A DNA stretch of 47,752 nucleotides from positions 1 through 47,752 of the forward strand of contig NZ_JANUGP010000044.1 in NCBI RefSeq assembly GCF_024753135.1. Reading direction: 5' to 3'. Each line of letters opens with the position of its first letter. Position 1 is the first letter of the stretch. The position numbers were made by a program, and so were the translations under genes. Shown here in pieces: positions 41,101-47,752 of the stretch. Origin of the DNA: Streptomyces pyxinicus. Lineage in GTDB: Bacteria; Actinomycetota; Actinomycetes; Streptomycetales; Streptomycetaceae. The notes under the pieces were generated by a model. The model ran no database searches and had not been told where the DNA came from. It was given only the letters and a program-made list of their open reading frames with translations.

Positions 41101-42118
41101 GGCACGGGCCGCCGCCGAGCAGCTCGTCGGGGAGGCGACCGGCGACGCCGAGCGACTGCGCGCCGAGGCCGCCGAGACCGTGGGCTCCGCCCAGCAGCAC
41201 GCGGAGCGGCTGCGCACCGAGGCCGCGCGGGTCAAGGCGGACGCGGAGGCGGAGGCCGAACGGCTCGTCAACTCCGCGCGCGAGGAGGCCGAGCGGACCC
41301 TGGACGAGGCACGCCAGGACGCCAACAAGCGGCGTTCGGAGGCGGCCGAGCAGGTCGACACGCTCATCACGGAGACCACGGCCGAGGCCGACAAGCTGCT
41401 CACCGAGGCGCAGCAGCAGGCGCTGAAGGCCACCGCGGACGCGGAGGCGCAGGCCGACACGATGGTCGGGGCGGCCCGCAGCGAGGCCGAGCGGATCGTG
41501 GCCGAGGCGACCGTCGAGGGCAACTCCGCGGTGGAGAAGGCCCGTACCGACGCCGACGAGCTGCTGGTCGGGGCCCGCCGGGACGCCACCGCCATAAGGG
41601 AGCGGGCGGAGGAGCTGCGCGAGCGCCTCACCACCGAGATCGAGGAGCTGCACGAGCGGGCCCGCCGGGAGGCCGCCGAGACGATGAAGACGGCCGGCGA
41701 CCGCTGCGACGCGCTCATCAAGGCCGCCGAGGAGCAGTTGGCCAAGGCGCAGGCCAAGGCGAAGGAGCTGGTCTCGGAGGCCGACTCGGAGGCGGGCAAG
41801 GTGCGGATCGCCGCCGTCAAGAAGGCCGAGGGCCTGCTGAAGGAGGCCGAGCAGAAGAAGGCCTCGCTGGTCAAGGAGGCCGAGGAGCTGAAGGCGGAGG
41901 CGATCCGCGAGGCCCGGCGCACGGTCGAAGAGGGCAAGCGGGAGCTGGAGGTCCTGGTGCGCCGGCGCGAGGACATCAACACCGAGATCTCGCGGGTCCA
42001 GGACGTGCTGGAGGCGCTGGAGTCCTTCGAGGCGCCGGGCGGCGGCAAGGACGGCGGGGTGAAGGCCGGCGCGACGATCGGTGCCCCCCGATCGGGTGGC
42101 AAGTCGTCAGAGGGCTAG
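38105..42118 (+). CDS. scy: Scy, giant coiled-coil polarity scaffold
   Basis: A 1337-residue protein that is almost entirely coiled coil, built of EA-E-RLR-EA style repeats with an 11-residue (hendecad) periodicity over residues ~100-1280; a short non-repetitive N-terminus precedes RFEAEMKRLRTEREKA, and a Gly/Lys tail (GGGKDGGVKAGATIGAPRSGG) ends it. In Streptomyces, Scy sits at hyphal tips with DivIVA and FilP, sets polarity centres and influences chromosome segregation. Size agrees with the ~1,330 residues I recall. Only one cysteine is evident (GDRCDALI, near residue 1200). GTG 38105 follows GGGA at 6 nt. filP is the next gene. A large ORF on the opposite strand is a codon-bias shadow. Confidence 0.95.
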   Translation: MRGYESQEREPAADVDHLSRFEAEMKRLRTEREKAIQHAEDLGYQVEVLRAKLHEARRTLMTRPAYDGGDLGYQAEQLLRNAQMQAEQLRQDAERELSQARAQTQRILQEHAEQAARLQAELHQEAVNRRQQLDQELAERRATVESHVNENVAWAEQLRARTEQQARRLLDESRAEAEQAMAAARAEAERLTREARERLQSEAESARSEAEQLLRRARTDAERLLNAASTQAQEATEHAERLRTSTAGEADAARRQAAELSRAAEERMTAAEEALRTAQTEADKVVAEAKEAAAKALSSAEAANETRTRTAKEQVARLVQEATKEAESTKSDAEQLVADARAEAEKIVAEAAEKARTITAEETATQLSKAARTAEEVLNKASEDARRTTKAAAEEAERIRSEAETEADRLRAEAHDIAEQLKGAAKDDTKEYRAKTVELQEEARRLRGEAEQLRADAVAEGESIRAEARREAVTQIEEAAKSAEELLAKAKADADELRRKATADSEKVRTEAIERATSLRRQAEETLERTRTEAEGLRAEAAEEAERVQNDAERAARELREETERAVESRRTEAAEELTRLQAEARERLESAEQALTDAREEAARIRKEAAEETERLRTEAAERVRALQQQAETEAERLRDEAASDASASRAEGEAVAVRLRSEAAAEAERLKTEAQETADRVRAEAQAAAERLGTEASETLAAAQEEAARRRREAEELLGAAREEAGQERQRAREQSEELLAAARTRVEEAQAEATRLVEEADRRATEMVAAAEQHAQQVRDSVAGLHEQAQEEIAGLRSAAEHAADRTKREAEEEADRVRSDAYAERDRAGEDAARLRQEATEDATRLRQEANEETSRLRQEASEDVSRLRQEADAETEAAKALAERTVAEAITEAERLRSDASEYAQRTRTEASDKLAEADQAASRTRADAREDANRIRSDAATQADTLITEARAEAELLQNETAAEADRVRTEALTEAERLQTETAAEAERVRAEARAAAEQLVGEATGDAERLRAEAAETVGSAQQHAERLRTEAARVKADAEAEAERLVNSAREEAERTLDEARQDANKRRSEAAEQVDTLITETTAEADKLLTEAQQQALKATADAEAQADTMVGAARSEAERIVAEATVEGNSAVEKARTDADELLVGARRDATAIRERAEELRERLTTEIEELHERARREAAETMKTAGDRCDALIKAAEEQLAKAQAKAKELVSEADSEAGKVRIAAVKKAEGLLKEAEQKKASLVKEAEELKAEAIREARRTVEEGKRELEVLVRRREDINTEISRVQDVLEALESFEAPGGGKDGGVKAGATIGAPRSGGKSSEG
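40616..40747 (+). repeat. Four tandem 33-bp (11-codon) repeats in scy
   Basis: Units begin at 40616, 40649, 40682 and 40715, each reading RLRQEA followed by five variable residues (TEDAT, NEETS, SEDVS, DAETE), residues 838-881. DNA identity is high, especially CTGCGGCAGGAGGCGA. This is the clearest hendecad block in the protein. Confidence 0.88.
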
Positions 42119-42302
42119 CCTTCCAGGTGTGTTCCGGTGTCTGCTGGGTGGCTTTGTCCGGCTCGTTGGCAAGCCCTCCGGTGGTCAGCCACTCAAAAGA
42201 GGTGCCATTCTCCAGATCAAAACCGTATCCGCTCGATGACACACCGCTTAGGCCCCTAGGATTCCCTCTATCACCTCACCGGTCTCATTCGACAGGAACC
42301 CC

Positions 42303-43238
42303 ATGAGCGACACTTCCCCCTACGGCTTCGAGCTTGTGCGGCGTGGGTACGACCGCGCTCAGGTGGACGAACGAATCTCCAAGCTCGTCTCCGACCGTGA
42401 CAGCGCTCTCGCCCGGATCACCGCCCTGGAGAAGCGCATCGAGGAGCTGCACCTCGAAACGCAGAACGCCCAGGCCCAGGTCAGTGACGCCGAACCCTCG
42501 TACGCCGGTCTCGGCGCGCGCGTCGAGAAGATCCTGCGCCTGGCCGAGGAAGAGGCCAAGGAGCTGCGTGAGGAGGCCCGGCGCGCGGCGGAACAGCACC
42601 GGGACCTCGCGGAGTCGGCGGCCCAGCAGGTGCGCAACGACGCCGAGACCTACGCCGCCGAGCGCAAGGCGAAGGCCGAGGACGAGGGCGTCCGGATCGT
42701 CGAGAAGGCGAAGAGCGAGGCCTCCCAGCTGCGTTCCGAGGCGCAGAAGGACGCGCAGTCCAAGCGCGAGGAGGCGGACGCCCTCTTCGAGGAGACCCGC
42801 GCGAAGGCCGCGCAGGCCGCCGCCGACTTCGAGACGAACCTGGCCAAGCGGCGCGAGCAGTCCGAGCGTGACCTGGCCTCGCGTCAGCAGAAGGCCGAGA
42901 AGCGGCTGGCGGAGATCGAGCACCGCGCCGAGCAGCTGCGTCTGGAGGCGGAGAAGCTGCGCACCGACGCCGAGCGCCGCGCCCGCCAGACGGTGGAGAC
43001 GGCCCAGCGCCAGGCCGAGGACATCGTGGCCGACGCCAACGCCAAGGCGGACCGCATCCGTTCGGAATCCGAGCGCGAGCTGGCGGCGCTCACCAACCGC
43101 CGCGACTCCATCAACGCCCAGCTGACGAACGTCCGCGAGATGCTCGCCACGCTGACCGGCGCCGCGGTGGCCGCGGCCGGCACGACCACGGACGACGAGC
43201 CGGTCTCCCGGGGGGTTCCGGCGCAGCAGTCCCGGTAG
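42303..43238 (+). CDS. filP: FilP, intermediate-filament-like coiled-coil protein
   Basis: A 311-residue cytoskeletal protein. A short globular N-terminus (SPYGFELVRRGYDRAQVDERISKLVSDRD, resembling the DivIVA N-terminal motif) is followed by a coiled coil from ~30 to ~270 rich in EAxxLRxEA repeats, then a flexible tail (TGAAVAAAGTTTDDEP). FilP forms filaments near the tip and interacts with DivIVA and Scy to stiffen growing hyphae. ATG 42303 has AGGAA 6 nt upstream. The 184-bp gap after scy includes a possible own promoter (GATGAC, 16 nt, TAGGAT at 42235-42262). A perfect terminator follows the gene. Confidence 0.95.
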   Translation: MSDTSPYGFELVRRGYDRAQVDERISKLVSDRDSALARITALEKRIEELHLETQNAQAQVSDAEPSYAGLGARVEKILRLAEEEAKELREEARRAAEQHRDLAESAAQQVRNDAETYAAERKAKAEDEGVRIVEKAKSEASQLRSEAQKDAQSKREEADALFEETRAKAAQAAADFETNLAKRREQSERDLASRQQKAEKRLAEIEHRAEQLRLEAEKLRTDAERRARQTVETAQRQAEDIVADANAKADRIRSESERELAALTNRRDSINAQLTNVREMLATLTGAAVAAAGTTTDDEPVSRGVPAQQSR

Positions 43239-43262
43239 TCCGGGCAGTCGAACAGTGCCGCG

Positions 43263-43293
43263 AGGGGCGGCGGGACGGGGTCCCGCCGCCCCT
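43263..43293 (+). terminator. Strong terminator after filP
   Basis: AGGGGCGGCGGGAC (43263-43276) pairs perfectly with GTCCCGCCGCCCCT (43280-43293) across a 3-nt loop, followed by TT. It lies 24 nt after the filP stop. Confidence 0.9.
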
Positions 43294-43345
43294 TTCGACG
43301 TATGGGCATGCCCCGATGGCACCCCGCCGGGCATGATGTGCCGCC

Positions 43346-43744
43346 ATGGACACACCATCCCCGAGTCACGCCCTCGTCGAAGCGGGCTGGCAGCAGGTTC
43401 GCGCCGACGGCCGCGTCCGTCCGGAACTGCTCGACCTCGCCTACGCCGCACCACGCCTGCGCCGGCTGTTCCCCTGGACCGGGATGGGAGAGCTGCACTT
43501 CAGCCGCTGCACGGGGTGGCCCGGGACGTGGGACATTCCCTACATCCAGCCCGCCGCGGAGGGCCGGTACTGGGTTTCCGGCCCGTCACGAAACGAGACC
43601 GTGGGGCCGGCCGCGACCGCGGAACAGGCCGTCGCGATGGTGCTGGAACGGCTCCCCGCCGGCTGCGGCCCCGCCTTCGCCGGCACCCGCGAGGAGCTCG
43701 CCGCCCGTGACGCCGCCGACGGGCCGGCCGCCATGGAGCTGTGA
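43346..43744 (+). CDS. DUF6193-family protein
   Basis: A 132-residue soluble protein. The signature region is LFPWTGMGELHFSRCTGWPGTWDIPYIQPAAEGRYWVSGPSRNETVGPAATAEQAVAMVLERLPAGCGPAF, which matches DUF6193 members; some are annotated as natural-product biosynthesis proteins, without known chemistry. It is complete and of usual length for the short form. ATG 43346 lacks a clear Shine-Dalgarno; CATGAT ends 8 nt upstream, so a leaderless start is possible. It stands alone between filP and a hairpin-rich gap. Confidence 0.75.
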   Translation: MDTPSPSHALVEAGWQQVRADGRVRPELLDLAYAAPRLRRLFPWTGMGELHFSRCTGWPGTWDIPYIQPAAEGRYWVSGPSRNETVGPAATAEQAVAMVLERLPAGCGPAFAGTREELAARDAADGPAAMEL

Positions 43745-44181
43745 CACCCGGCCCGTCGGCTGACGCCCTGTCCGGCAACGCGCCGCCTGCCTGGGCGGAG
43801 TCGGCGGAGCAGGGCCAGGAGTCGCCCCCGTTCGAGCCGCGCGCAAGGCGACAGCCGGCGCGGCGCTCGCCCACCTGCCGGCGCCCCCTAGGGGCGGCCG
43901 GGGCCCGACGGATCTGACCGTCGGCGTCCCCCTCGTGGCGGTCCGTCCTCCGGCGGGCCGGACCGGGCCGCCCCGCCGGCCCGGCCACGTCGGTGTACCC
44001 CGGAAGGTCCCGCGCGAGGAAGTGCTCCCGCCCTGCCCCCGCTGTCCCTTCCGGGCCGGGGCCCGAGGCCCTCCGCGGCCGCTGAAGGCCTCGGGCCCCG
44101 GGCCTTCCCGGTGGCCCGTAGCCTGGTGGGAGCAGTGTGGTGGGGGCCGGTGTGTGCGGCCCCGGTGGAGGAAGTGGTCCC
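43745..44181. other. 437-bp hairpin-rich non-coding gap
   Basis: No gene is supported; opposite-strand ORFs here look like composition shadows. Three hairpins are visible: CGCCCC/GGGGCG around CTA (about 43882-43896), CCGACGG/CCGTCGG (43905-43924) with a 6-nt loop, and the 15-bp stem at 44056-44101 listed separately. Confidence 0.6.
44056..44101. terminator. Large GC hairpin, possible bidirectional terminator
   Basis: CCGGGGCCCGAGGCC (44056-44070) pairs perfectly with GGCCTCGGGCCCCGG (44087-44101), 15 bp with a 16-nt loop. It lies 81 bp before the DUF3253 start, far from the DUF6193 stop, so an RNA or DNA regulatory role is possible. Confidence 0.5.
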
Positions 44182-44442
44182 ATGGCAGTCACTGACCGGT
44201 CCCTCGAAGCCGCCGTGCTCGATCTGCTCGACAGCAGGGCGGACGGCGCCTCGGTCTGTCCCTCGGACGTGGCGCGCGCGGTGCACGGGTCCGGGGACGA
44301 GGGGTGGCGGGAGTTGATGGAGCCGGTGCGGCGGGCGGCGGGGCGGCTCGCGGCCCGGGGGCAGGTGGAGGTCACGCAGCACGGGAAGCCCGTCGACCCC
44401 GCCCAGGCCCGCGGCCCGATCCGCATCCGCCGGCCGGTCTGA
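44182..44442 (+). CDS. DUF3253 small protein
   Basis: An 86-residue winged-helix-like protein: LEAAVLDLLDSRADGASVCPSDVARAVHGSGDEGWRELMEPVRRAAGRLAARGQVEVTQHGKPVDPAQARGPIRIRRP covers the whole DUF3253 domain, with conserved CPSDVAR, W-x-x-LM and GPIRIRR. Function unknown; a nucleic-acid-binding role is guessed from the fold. ATG 44182 follows GGAGGAAG by about 8-12 nt. Confidence 0.85.
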   Translation: MAVTDRSLEAAVLDLLDSRADGASVCPSDVARAVHGSGDEGWRELMEPVRRAAGRLAARGQVEVTQHGKPVDPAQARGPIRIRRPV

Positions 44443-44514
44443 ACACCCGTACCGTCTGCCGGAGTGTCCTCACCCCGGCCGCCCGCCCGAGTGGCAGGCC
44501 CCCGGGGGCGGACC

Positions 44515-44520
44515 TAGCGT
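44515..44520 (+). promoter_or_regulatory. -10 box of first ABC operon, leaderless start
   Basis: TAGCGT ends 6 nt before the ATG at 44527 and no Shine-Dalgarno is present. A -35 is not obvious in the GC-rich upstream sequence. Confidence 0.55.
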
Positions 44521-44526
44521 GGCCGC

Positions 44527-45480
44527 ATGATCGAGGTGGAGGGGCTGACCAAGCGGTACGGCGACAAGGTGGCGGTCGACCGGCTGACGTTCTCCGTGCG
44601 GCCCGGCGTCGTGACCGGGTTCCTCGGGCCCAACGGCGCCGGGAAGTCCACGACGATGCGGATGATCCTCGGGCTCGACCATCCCACCGAGGGCGACGTC
44701 CGTATCGACGGCACGCACTACGACCGGCTGAAGGACCCGCTGACGTACGTCGGCGCGCTGCTGGACGCCAAGGCCGTGCACGGCGGCCGGAGCGCCTACC
44801 ACCATCTCCTCTGCCTCGCGCAGAGCAACGGGATTCCCCGGCGCCGGGTGGCCGAGGTGCTGGACACGGTCGGACTCACGGCCGTCGCCCGGAAGAAGAC
44901 CAAGGGGTTCTCGCTCGGCATGGGGCAGCGGCTCGGCATCGCCGCCGCGCTGCTCGGCGACCCCCGGATCCTGATGTTCGACGAGCCGGTCAACGGCCTC
45001 GACCCCGAGGGCATCCACTGGATCCGGACCCTGATGAAATCGCTGGCCGCGCAGGGCCGCACGGTGTTCGTCTCCAGCCACCTGATGAGCGAGATGGCGC
45101 TGACGGCGGAGCACCTGGTGGTCATCGGCCAGGGCCGGCTGCTCGCGGACCTGTCCATGTCCGACTTCATCCGGCAGAACTCGCGCTCCTACGTCCGGCT
45201 GCGCTCCCCCCAGCGCGAGCGGCTGCTCGACGTGCTGCACCAGGCCGGGATCACCGTCGTCGAGGCGGGCGGCGGGGCGCTGGAGGTGGAGGGCGGCAAG
45301 GCCGAGCAGATCGGCGAACTGGCGGCCCGCAACGGCCTCGTCCTGCACGAGCTGAGCCCGCAGCAGGCCTCCCTGGAAGAGGCGTTCATGCGGTTGACCG
45401 CCGGGGCGGTGGAGTACCACGCGCACACCGGCCAGGATGCCGAACCCCAGGACTGGGGCGCCGGCTGGAAGGAGGCCTGA
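44527..45480 (+). CDS. ABC-2-type transporter ATP-binding protein
   Basis: A 317-residue nucleotide-binding protein. Walker A GPNGAGKST at 34-42, a Q-loop replaced by VGALLDAKAVHGGRSAYHHL (typical of this drug/antibiotic-like ABC-2 subgroup), signature FSLGMGQRLGIA, Walker B ILMFDEPVNGLD and switch histidine in VFVSSHLMSEM. The C-terminal ~90 residues are an accessory domain. Its permease starts 2 bp after the stop. The domain is strikingly similar to the second ATPase at 46391, so the two units probably arose by duplication. Substrate unknown; BcrA-like peptide-antibiotic export or resistance is one possibility. Confidence 0.92.
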   Translation: MIEVEGLTKRYGDKVAVDRLTFSVRPGVVTGFLGPNGAGKSTTMRMILGLDHPTEGDVRIDGTHYDRLKDPLTYVGALLDAKAVHGGRSAYHHLLCLAQSNGIPRRRVAEVLDTVGLTAVARKKTKGFSLGMGQRLGIAAALLGDPRILMFDEPVNGLDPEGIHWIRTLMKSLAAQGRTVFVSSHLMSEMALTAEHLVVIGQGRLLADLSMSDFIRQNSRSYVRLRSPQRERLLDVLHQAGITVVEAGGGALEVEGGKAEQIGELAARNGLVLHELSPQQASLEEAFMRLTAGAVEYHAHTGQDAEPQDWGAGWKEA

Positions 45481-45482
45481 GC

Positions 45483-46256
45483 ATGGCGGCCGTACAGGTC
45501 ATCCGCTCCGAGTGGACCAAGATCCGGTCGGTGTCGTCCACGCTGTGGACACTGTCGCTGGCCGTGGTCGTCACGGTGGCCCTCGGGATGCTGATCTCCG
45601 CGCTGTCGAGGAACCAGTACGACGGCATGCCGGCCCGGGAGCAGCTGTCCTTCGACCCGACGGTCATCAGCTTCGCGGGCATGACCCTGGGCCAGCTCGC
45701 CATGATCGTGTTCGGGGTGCTGGTCGTCTCGAACGAGTACAGCACCGGCATGATCCGGGTGTCGCTGGCCGCCGTACCGCGGCGCGGCACCTTCCTGGCC
45801 GGCAAGATCGCGGTGGCGACCGCGCTGGCGCTGGCGGTCGGGATGGTGACGAGCTTCGCCGCCTTCTTCCTGGGCCAGACGATGCTGGGCCCCTACCGGG
45901 CGTCCATCGGCGACCCCGGGGTGCTGCGCGCGGTGCTGGGCGGCGGCCTGTACATGACCCTGATCGCGATGTTCTCCATGGGCGTCGCCGCGATGCTGCG
46001 CTCCCCGATGCTCTCCCTCGGCATCCTGATGCCGTTCTTCTTCCTGGTCTCCAACATCCTCGGCAACGTCGACGCCACCAAGAAGATCGGCCGCTTCCTG
46101 CCCGACCAGGCCGGCAGCCGGATCATGGAGGTGGTGCCGAGGGCCGCCGACGACACCCCCTACGGGCCCTGGGGCGGGCTCGGGATCATGGCGCTGTGGG
46201 TGCTCGCCGCGCTGGCGGGCGGCTACCTGCTCCTCAAACGCCGGGACGCCCAGTAG
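45483..46256 (+). CDS. ABC-2-type transporter permease
   Basis: A 257-residue membrane protein with about six transmembrane segments: VSSTLWTLSLAVVVTVALGMLIS, MTLGQLAMIVFGVLVVSNEYSTGMIRVSLAAVPRRGTFLAGKIAVATALALAVGMVTSFAAFFLGQ, and LGGGLYMTLIAMFSMGVAAML among them. The motif NEYSTGMIRVSLAAVPRR is characteristic of ABC-2 permeases of Streptomyces. ATG 45483 has AAGGAGG about 8 nt upstream and is coupled to the ATPase gene. Together they form one complete transporter unit. Confidence 0.9.
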   Translation: MAAVQVIRSEWTKIRSVSSTLWTLSLAVVVTVALGMLISALSRNQYDGMPAREQLSFDPTVISFAGMTLGQLAMIVFGVLVVSNEYSTGMIRVSLAAVPRRGTFLAGKIAVATALALAVGMVTSFAAFFLGQTMLGPYRASIGDPGVLRAVLGGGLYMTLIAMFSMGVAAMLRSPMLSLGILMPFFFLVSNILGNVDATKKIGRFLPDQAGSRIMEVVPRAADDTPYGPWGGLGIMALWVLAALAGGYLLLKRRDAQ

Positions 46257-46390
46257 CGGCGGGAGCACCACCGCATCGCACCGCCCTGCCTTTACCTTCT
46301 TTTGGGCGGAACCGTCAGCGCCTCGATATCCTCCTAACCCTTACGGGGGCGTGTGCCCCGCTGTCCTGAACCTTTCGATGGGTGCGGAGC

Positions 46391-47752
46391 ATGATCGAGG
46401 CTGTCGGCCTGACCAAGCGCTACGGCGACAAGACCGCCGTGTACAACCTTTCCTTCCAGGTACGGCCCGGGGCCGTCACCGGCTTCCTCGGGCCGAACGG
46501 CTCGGGCAAGTCCACGACGATGCGGATGATCCTCGGCCTGGACAACCCCACGTCCGGCTCCGTGACCATCGGCGGCTACCCGTACCGCAGGCTGCCCAAT
46601 GCCCCCCGCCAGGTGGGCGCGCTGCTGGACGCGAAGGCCGTGCACGGCGGCCGCAGCGCCCGCAGCCATCTGCTGAGCCTCGCCCAGCTCTCCGGCATCC
46701 CGGCCCGCCGGGTGGACGAGGTGCTCGGCGTGGTCGGCCTCCACGAGGTGGCGAAGCGGCGCTCCAAGGGCTTCTCGCTCGGTATGGGCCAGCGGCTCGG
46801 CATCGCCGCCGCGCTGCTCGGCGACCCGCAGGTGCTGCTGTTCGACGAGCCGGTCAACGGCCTCGACCCCGAGGGCATCCTCTGGGTCCGCAACCTGATG
46901 AAGGCGCTCGCGGCCGAGGGACGTACGGTCTTCGTCTCCTCGCACCTGATGAGCGAGATGGCGCTGACCGCCGACCACCTCATCGTGATCGGGCGCGGCC
47001 AGCTGCTCGCCGACATGAGCGTGACGCAGTTCATCTCGGCCAACTCCGCCGACTTCGCGCGGGTGCGCACCCCGGACGCCGAGCCGCAGCTGCGCGAGAA
47101 GCTCTCCGGCGTGCTCACCGAGGCCGGCGGCCATGTGCTGCCGGAGCAGGACGGCGCGCTGCGGGTGACCGGGCTGCCGCTGCCCCGGATCAGCGACCTC
47201 GCGCACGGGGCGGACGTCCGGCTGTGGGAGCTGTCCCCGCACCAGGCGTCGCTGGAGGAGGCGTACATGCGGATGACGCAGGGCGCCGTCGACTACCGCT
47301 CGACCGTCGACCAGAAGGCCGGCCTCCAGCAGCCGCTGCCGGCCGGTGCCCAGCCGCCCATGCCGGTGCCCGGCCAGGGCCAGCCCGGCTGGTACGCCCC
47401 GCCGTCGCCCCAGCACGGCGGGCAGCCCTTCGCGATGCCGCAGGGCCCGGGTCAGAGCCAGGGTCACGTCCAGGCAGGCCCCTACGGGAGCACTCAGGCG
47501 GCCCCCTACGGCGCTCCCGGCGCCCCGGCGGCCAACCCGTACGCCCACCAGCCGGCCCACACCCCGGCGCCCGCAGCGGCCCCGCAGGCCCCGTCGGCCC
47601 CGACCGCCCAGCTGACCAAGCAGCCGACGCCGGCCACCACGAAGGCACCGCAGGACCAGCCGCCCGCCCCCGCCCCCACCCCCGCCACGCCGGCGACCCC
47701 CGCCGCTCCCCCGGCACCCACCGCCTCCCCCGCCGCCCCCACCCAGCCCGCG
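46391..47752 (+). CDS. ABC-2-type transporter ATP-binding protein with Pro/Ala/Gln-rich tail (3' end outside window)
   Basis: An open frame of 454 codons reaching the window end without a stop. Residues 1-~300 parallel the first ATPase: Walker A GPNGSGKST at 34-42, LLDAKAVHGGRSARSHLL, signature FSLGMGQRLGIA, Walker B VLLFDEPVNGLD and VFVSSHLMSEM. From ~315 the sequence becomes low complexity, rich in Pro, Ala, Gln and Gly (QPLPAGAQPPMPVPGQGQPG, later PAPAAAPQAPSAP), probably disordered. ATG 46391 has GGAG directly before it but too close; a distant promoter (TTGGGC, 17 nt, GATATC at 46303-46331) is weakly supported. The permease is expected beyond the window. Confidence 0.88.
   Translation, partial: MIEAVGLTKRYGDKTAVYNLSFQVRPGAVTGFLGPNGSGKSTTMRMILGLDNPTSGSVTIGGYPYRRLPNAPRQVGALLDAKAVHGGRSARSHLLSLAQLSGIPARRVDEVLGVVGLHEVAKRRSKGFSLGMGQRLGIAAALLGDPQVLLFDEPVNGLDPEGILWVRNLMKALAAEGRTVFVSSHLMSEMALTADHLIVIGRGQLLADMSVTQFISANSADFARVRTPDAEPQLREKLSGVLTEAGGHVLPEQDGALRVTGLPLPRISDLAHGADVRLWELSPHQASLEEAYMRMTQGAVDYRSTVDQKAGLQQPLPAGAQPPMPVPGQGQPGWYAPPSPQHGGQPFAMPQGPGQSQGHVQAGPYGSTQAAPYGAPGAPAANPYAHQPAHTPAPAAAPQAPSAPTAQLTKQPTPATTKAPQDQPPAPAPTPATPATPAAPPAPTASPAAPTQPA

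Noticed and set aside
37628..41653. 1341-codon minus-strand ORF opposite scy
   Set aside because: Leu/Gly-rich translation of the scy repeats in reverse; spans the end of mce and has no motif or start signal.
1..47752. Biosynthetic gene cluster, prophage, toxin-antitoxin or defence island
   Set aside because: Genes are ordinary Streptomyces core functions with uniform composition; no synthase, phage structural, nuclease or integrase gene was recognised.

Overview
The window is high-GC actinobacterial DNA and almost certainly chromosomal core from a Streptomyces species. Support: dense GC-rich genes with many GTG starts, the GlgE-pathway genes, isobutyryl-CoA mutase large subunit, an AbsC-type MarR regulator, and the scy-filP polar-growth pair. 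From memory, the gene order resembles the S. coelicolor SCO5396-SCO5442 stretch read in reverse; this was not checked by search.

Layout. (1) 1-4.3 kb: trehalose/alpha-glucan genes (treS tail, maltokinase, glgB), with a 184-bp MITE-like element sitting exactly on the treS stop codon. (2) 4.2-8.2 kb, minus strand: a HelD-type RNA polymerase recycling ATPase, a thioredoxin coupled to a MerR regulator with a textbook 19-bp-spacer promoter, and a DUF2127 membrane protein. (3) 8.3-10.7 kb: a DHA2 drug exporter divergent from its TetR regulator, with three similar operators between them. (4) 10.8-14.7 kb: a REP-like repeat, DctA dicarboxylate carrier, and a divergent CitA/CitB-type two-component system. 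(5) 14.9-21.7 kb: an HTH protein, 6-phosphofructokinase, pta-ackA and pyruvate kinase, forming a glycolysis/acetate node. (6) 21.7-25 kb: a poorly characterised envelope operon (DUF6230 secreted protein, DUF6114 membrane protein, Ser/Asp/Thr-rich secreted protein) behind a 0.6-kb non-coding stretch rich in palindromes. (7) 25-29.2 kb: a CnoX-type thioredoxin-TPR protein, a TetR regulator, four degenerate ~145-bp tandem repeats, and icmA with an operator filling its promoter spacer. (8) 29.2-33.2 kb: two DUF3817 proteins, a MarR regulator, a thiamine-binding-like protein and three consecutive AIM24 genes, with a Rex/Crp-like box in the divergent promoter region. (9) 33.2-37.9 kb: absC, an MFS transporter with a possible leader mini-ORF, meaB, thiolase and methylmalonyl-CoA epimerase. 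(10) 38.1-43.3 kb: scy and filP coiled-coil proteins of the hyphal tip. (11) 43.3-47.75 kb: small conserved proteins and two successive ABC-2-type transporter units, the second running off the window.

Functional links: maltokinase, GlgB and TreS feed the GlgE alpha-glucan route; PfkA, Pyk, Pta and AckA connect glycolysis to acetyl phosphate; IcmA, MeaB, Mce and thiolase belong to acyl-CoA/B12-dependent carbon metabolism; Scy and FilP organise tip growth. Many genes carry a TANNNT box 6-8 nt before the start codon and no good Shine-Dalgarno, so leaderless transcription appears common here. The least explained parts are the DUF6230/DUF6114 operon with its upstream palindromes, the icmA 3' tandem repeats and the treS-pep2 element. 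No tRNA, rRNA, CRISPR array or intact transposase gene was seen.
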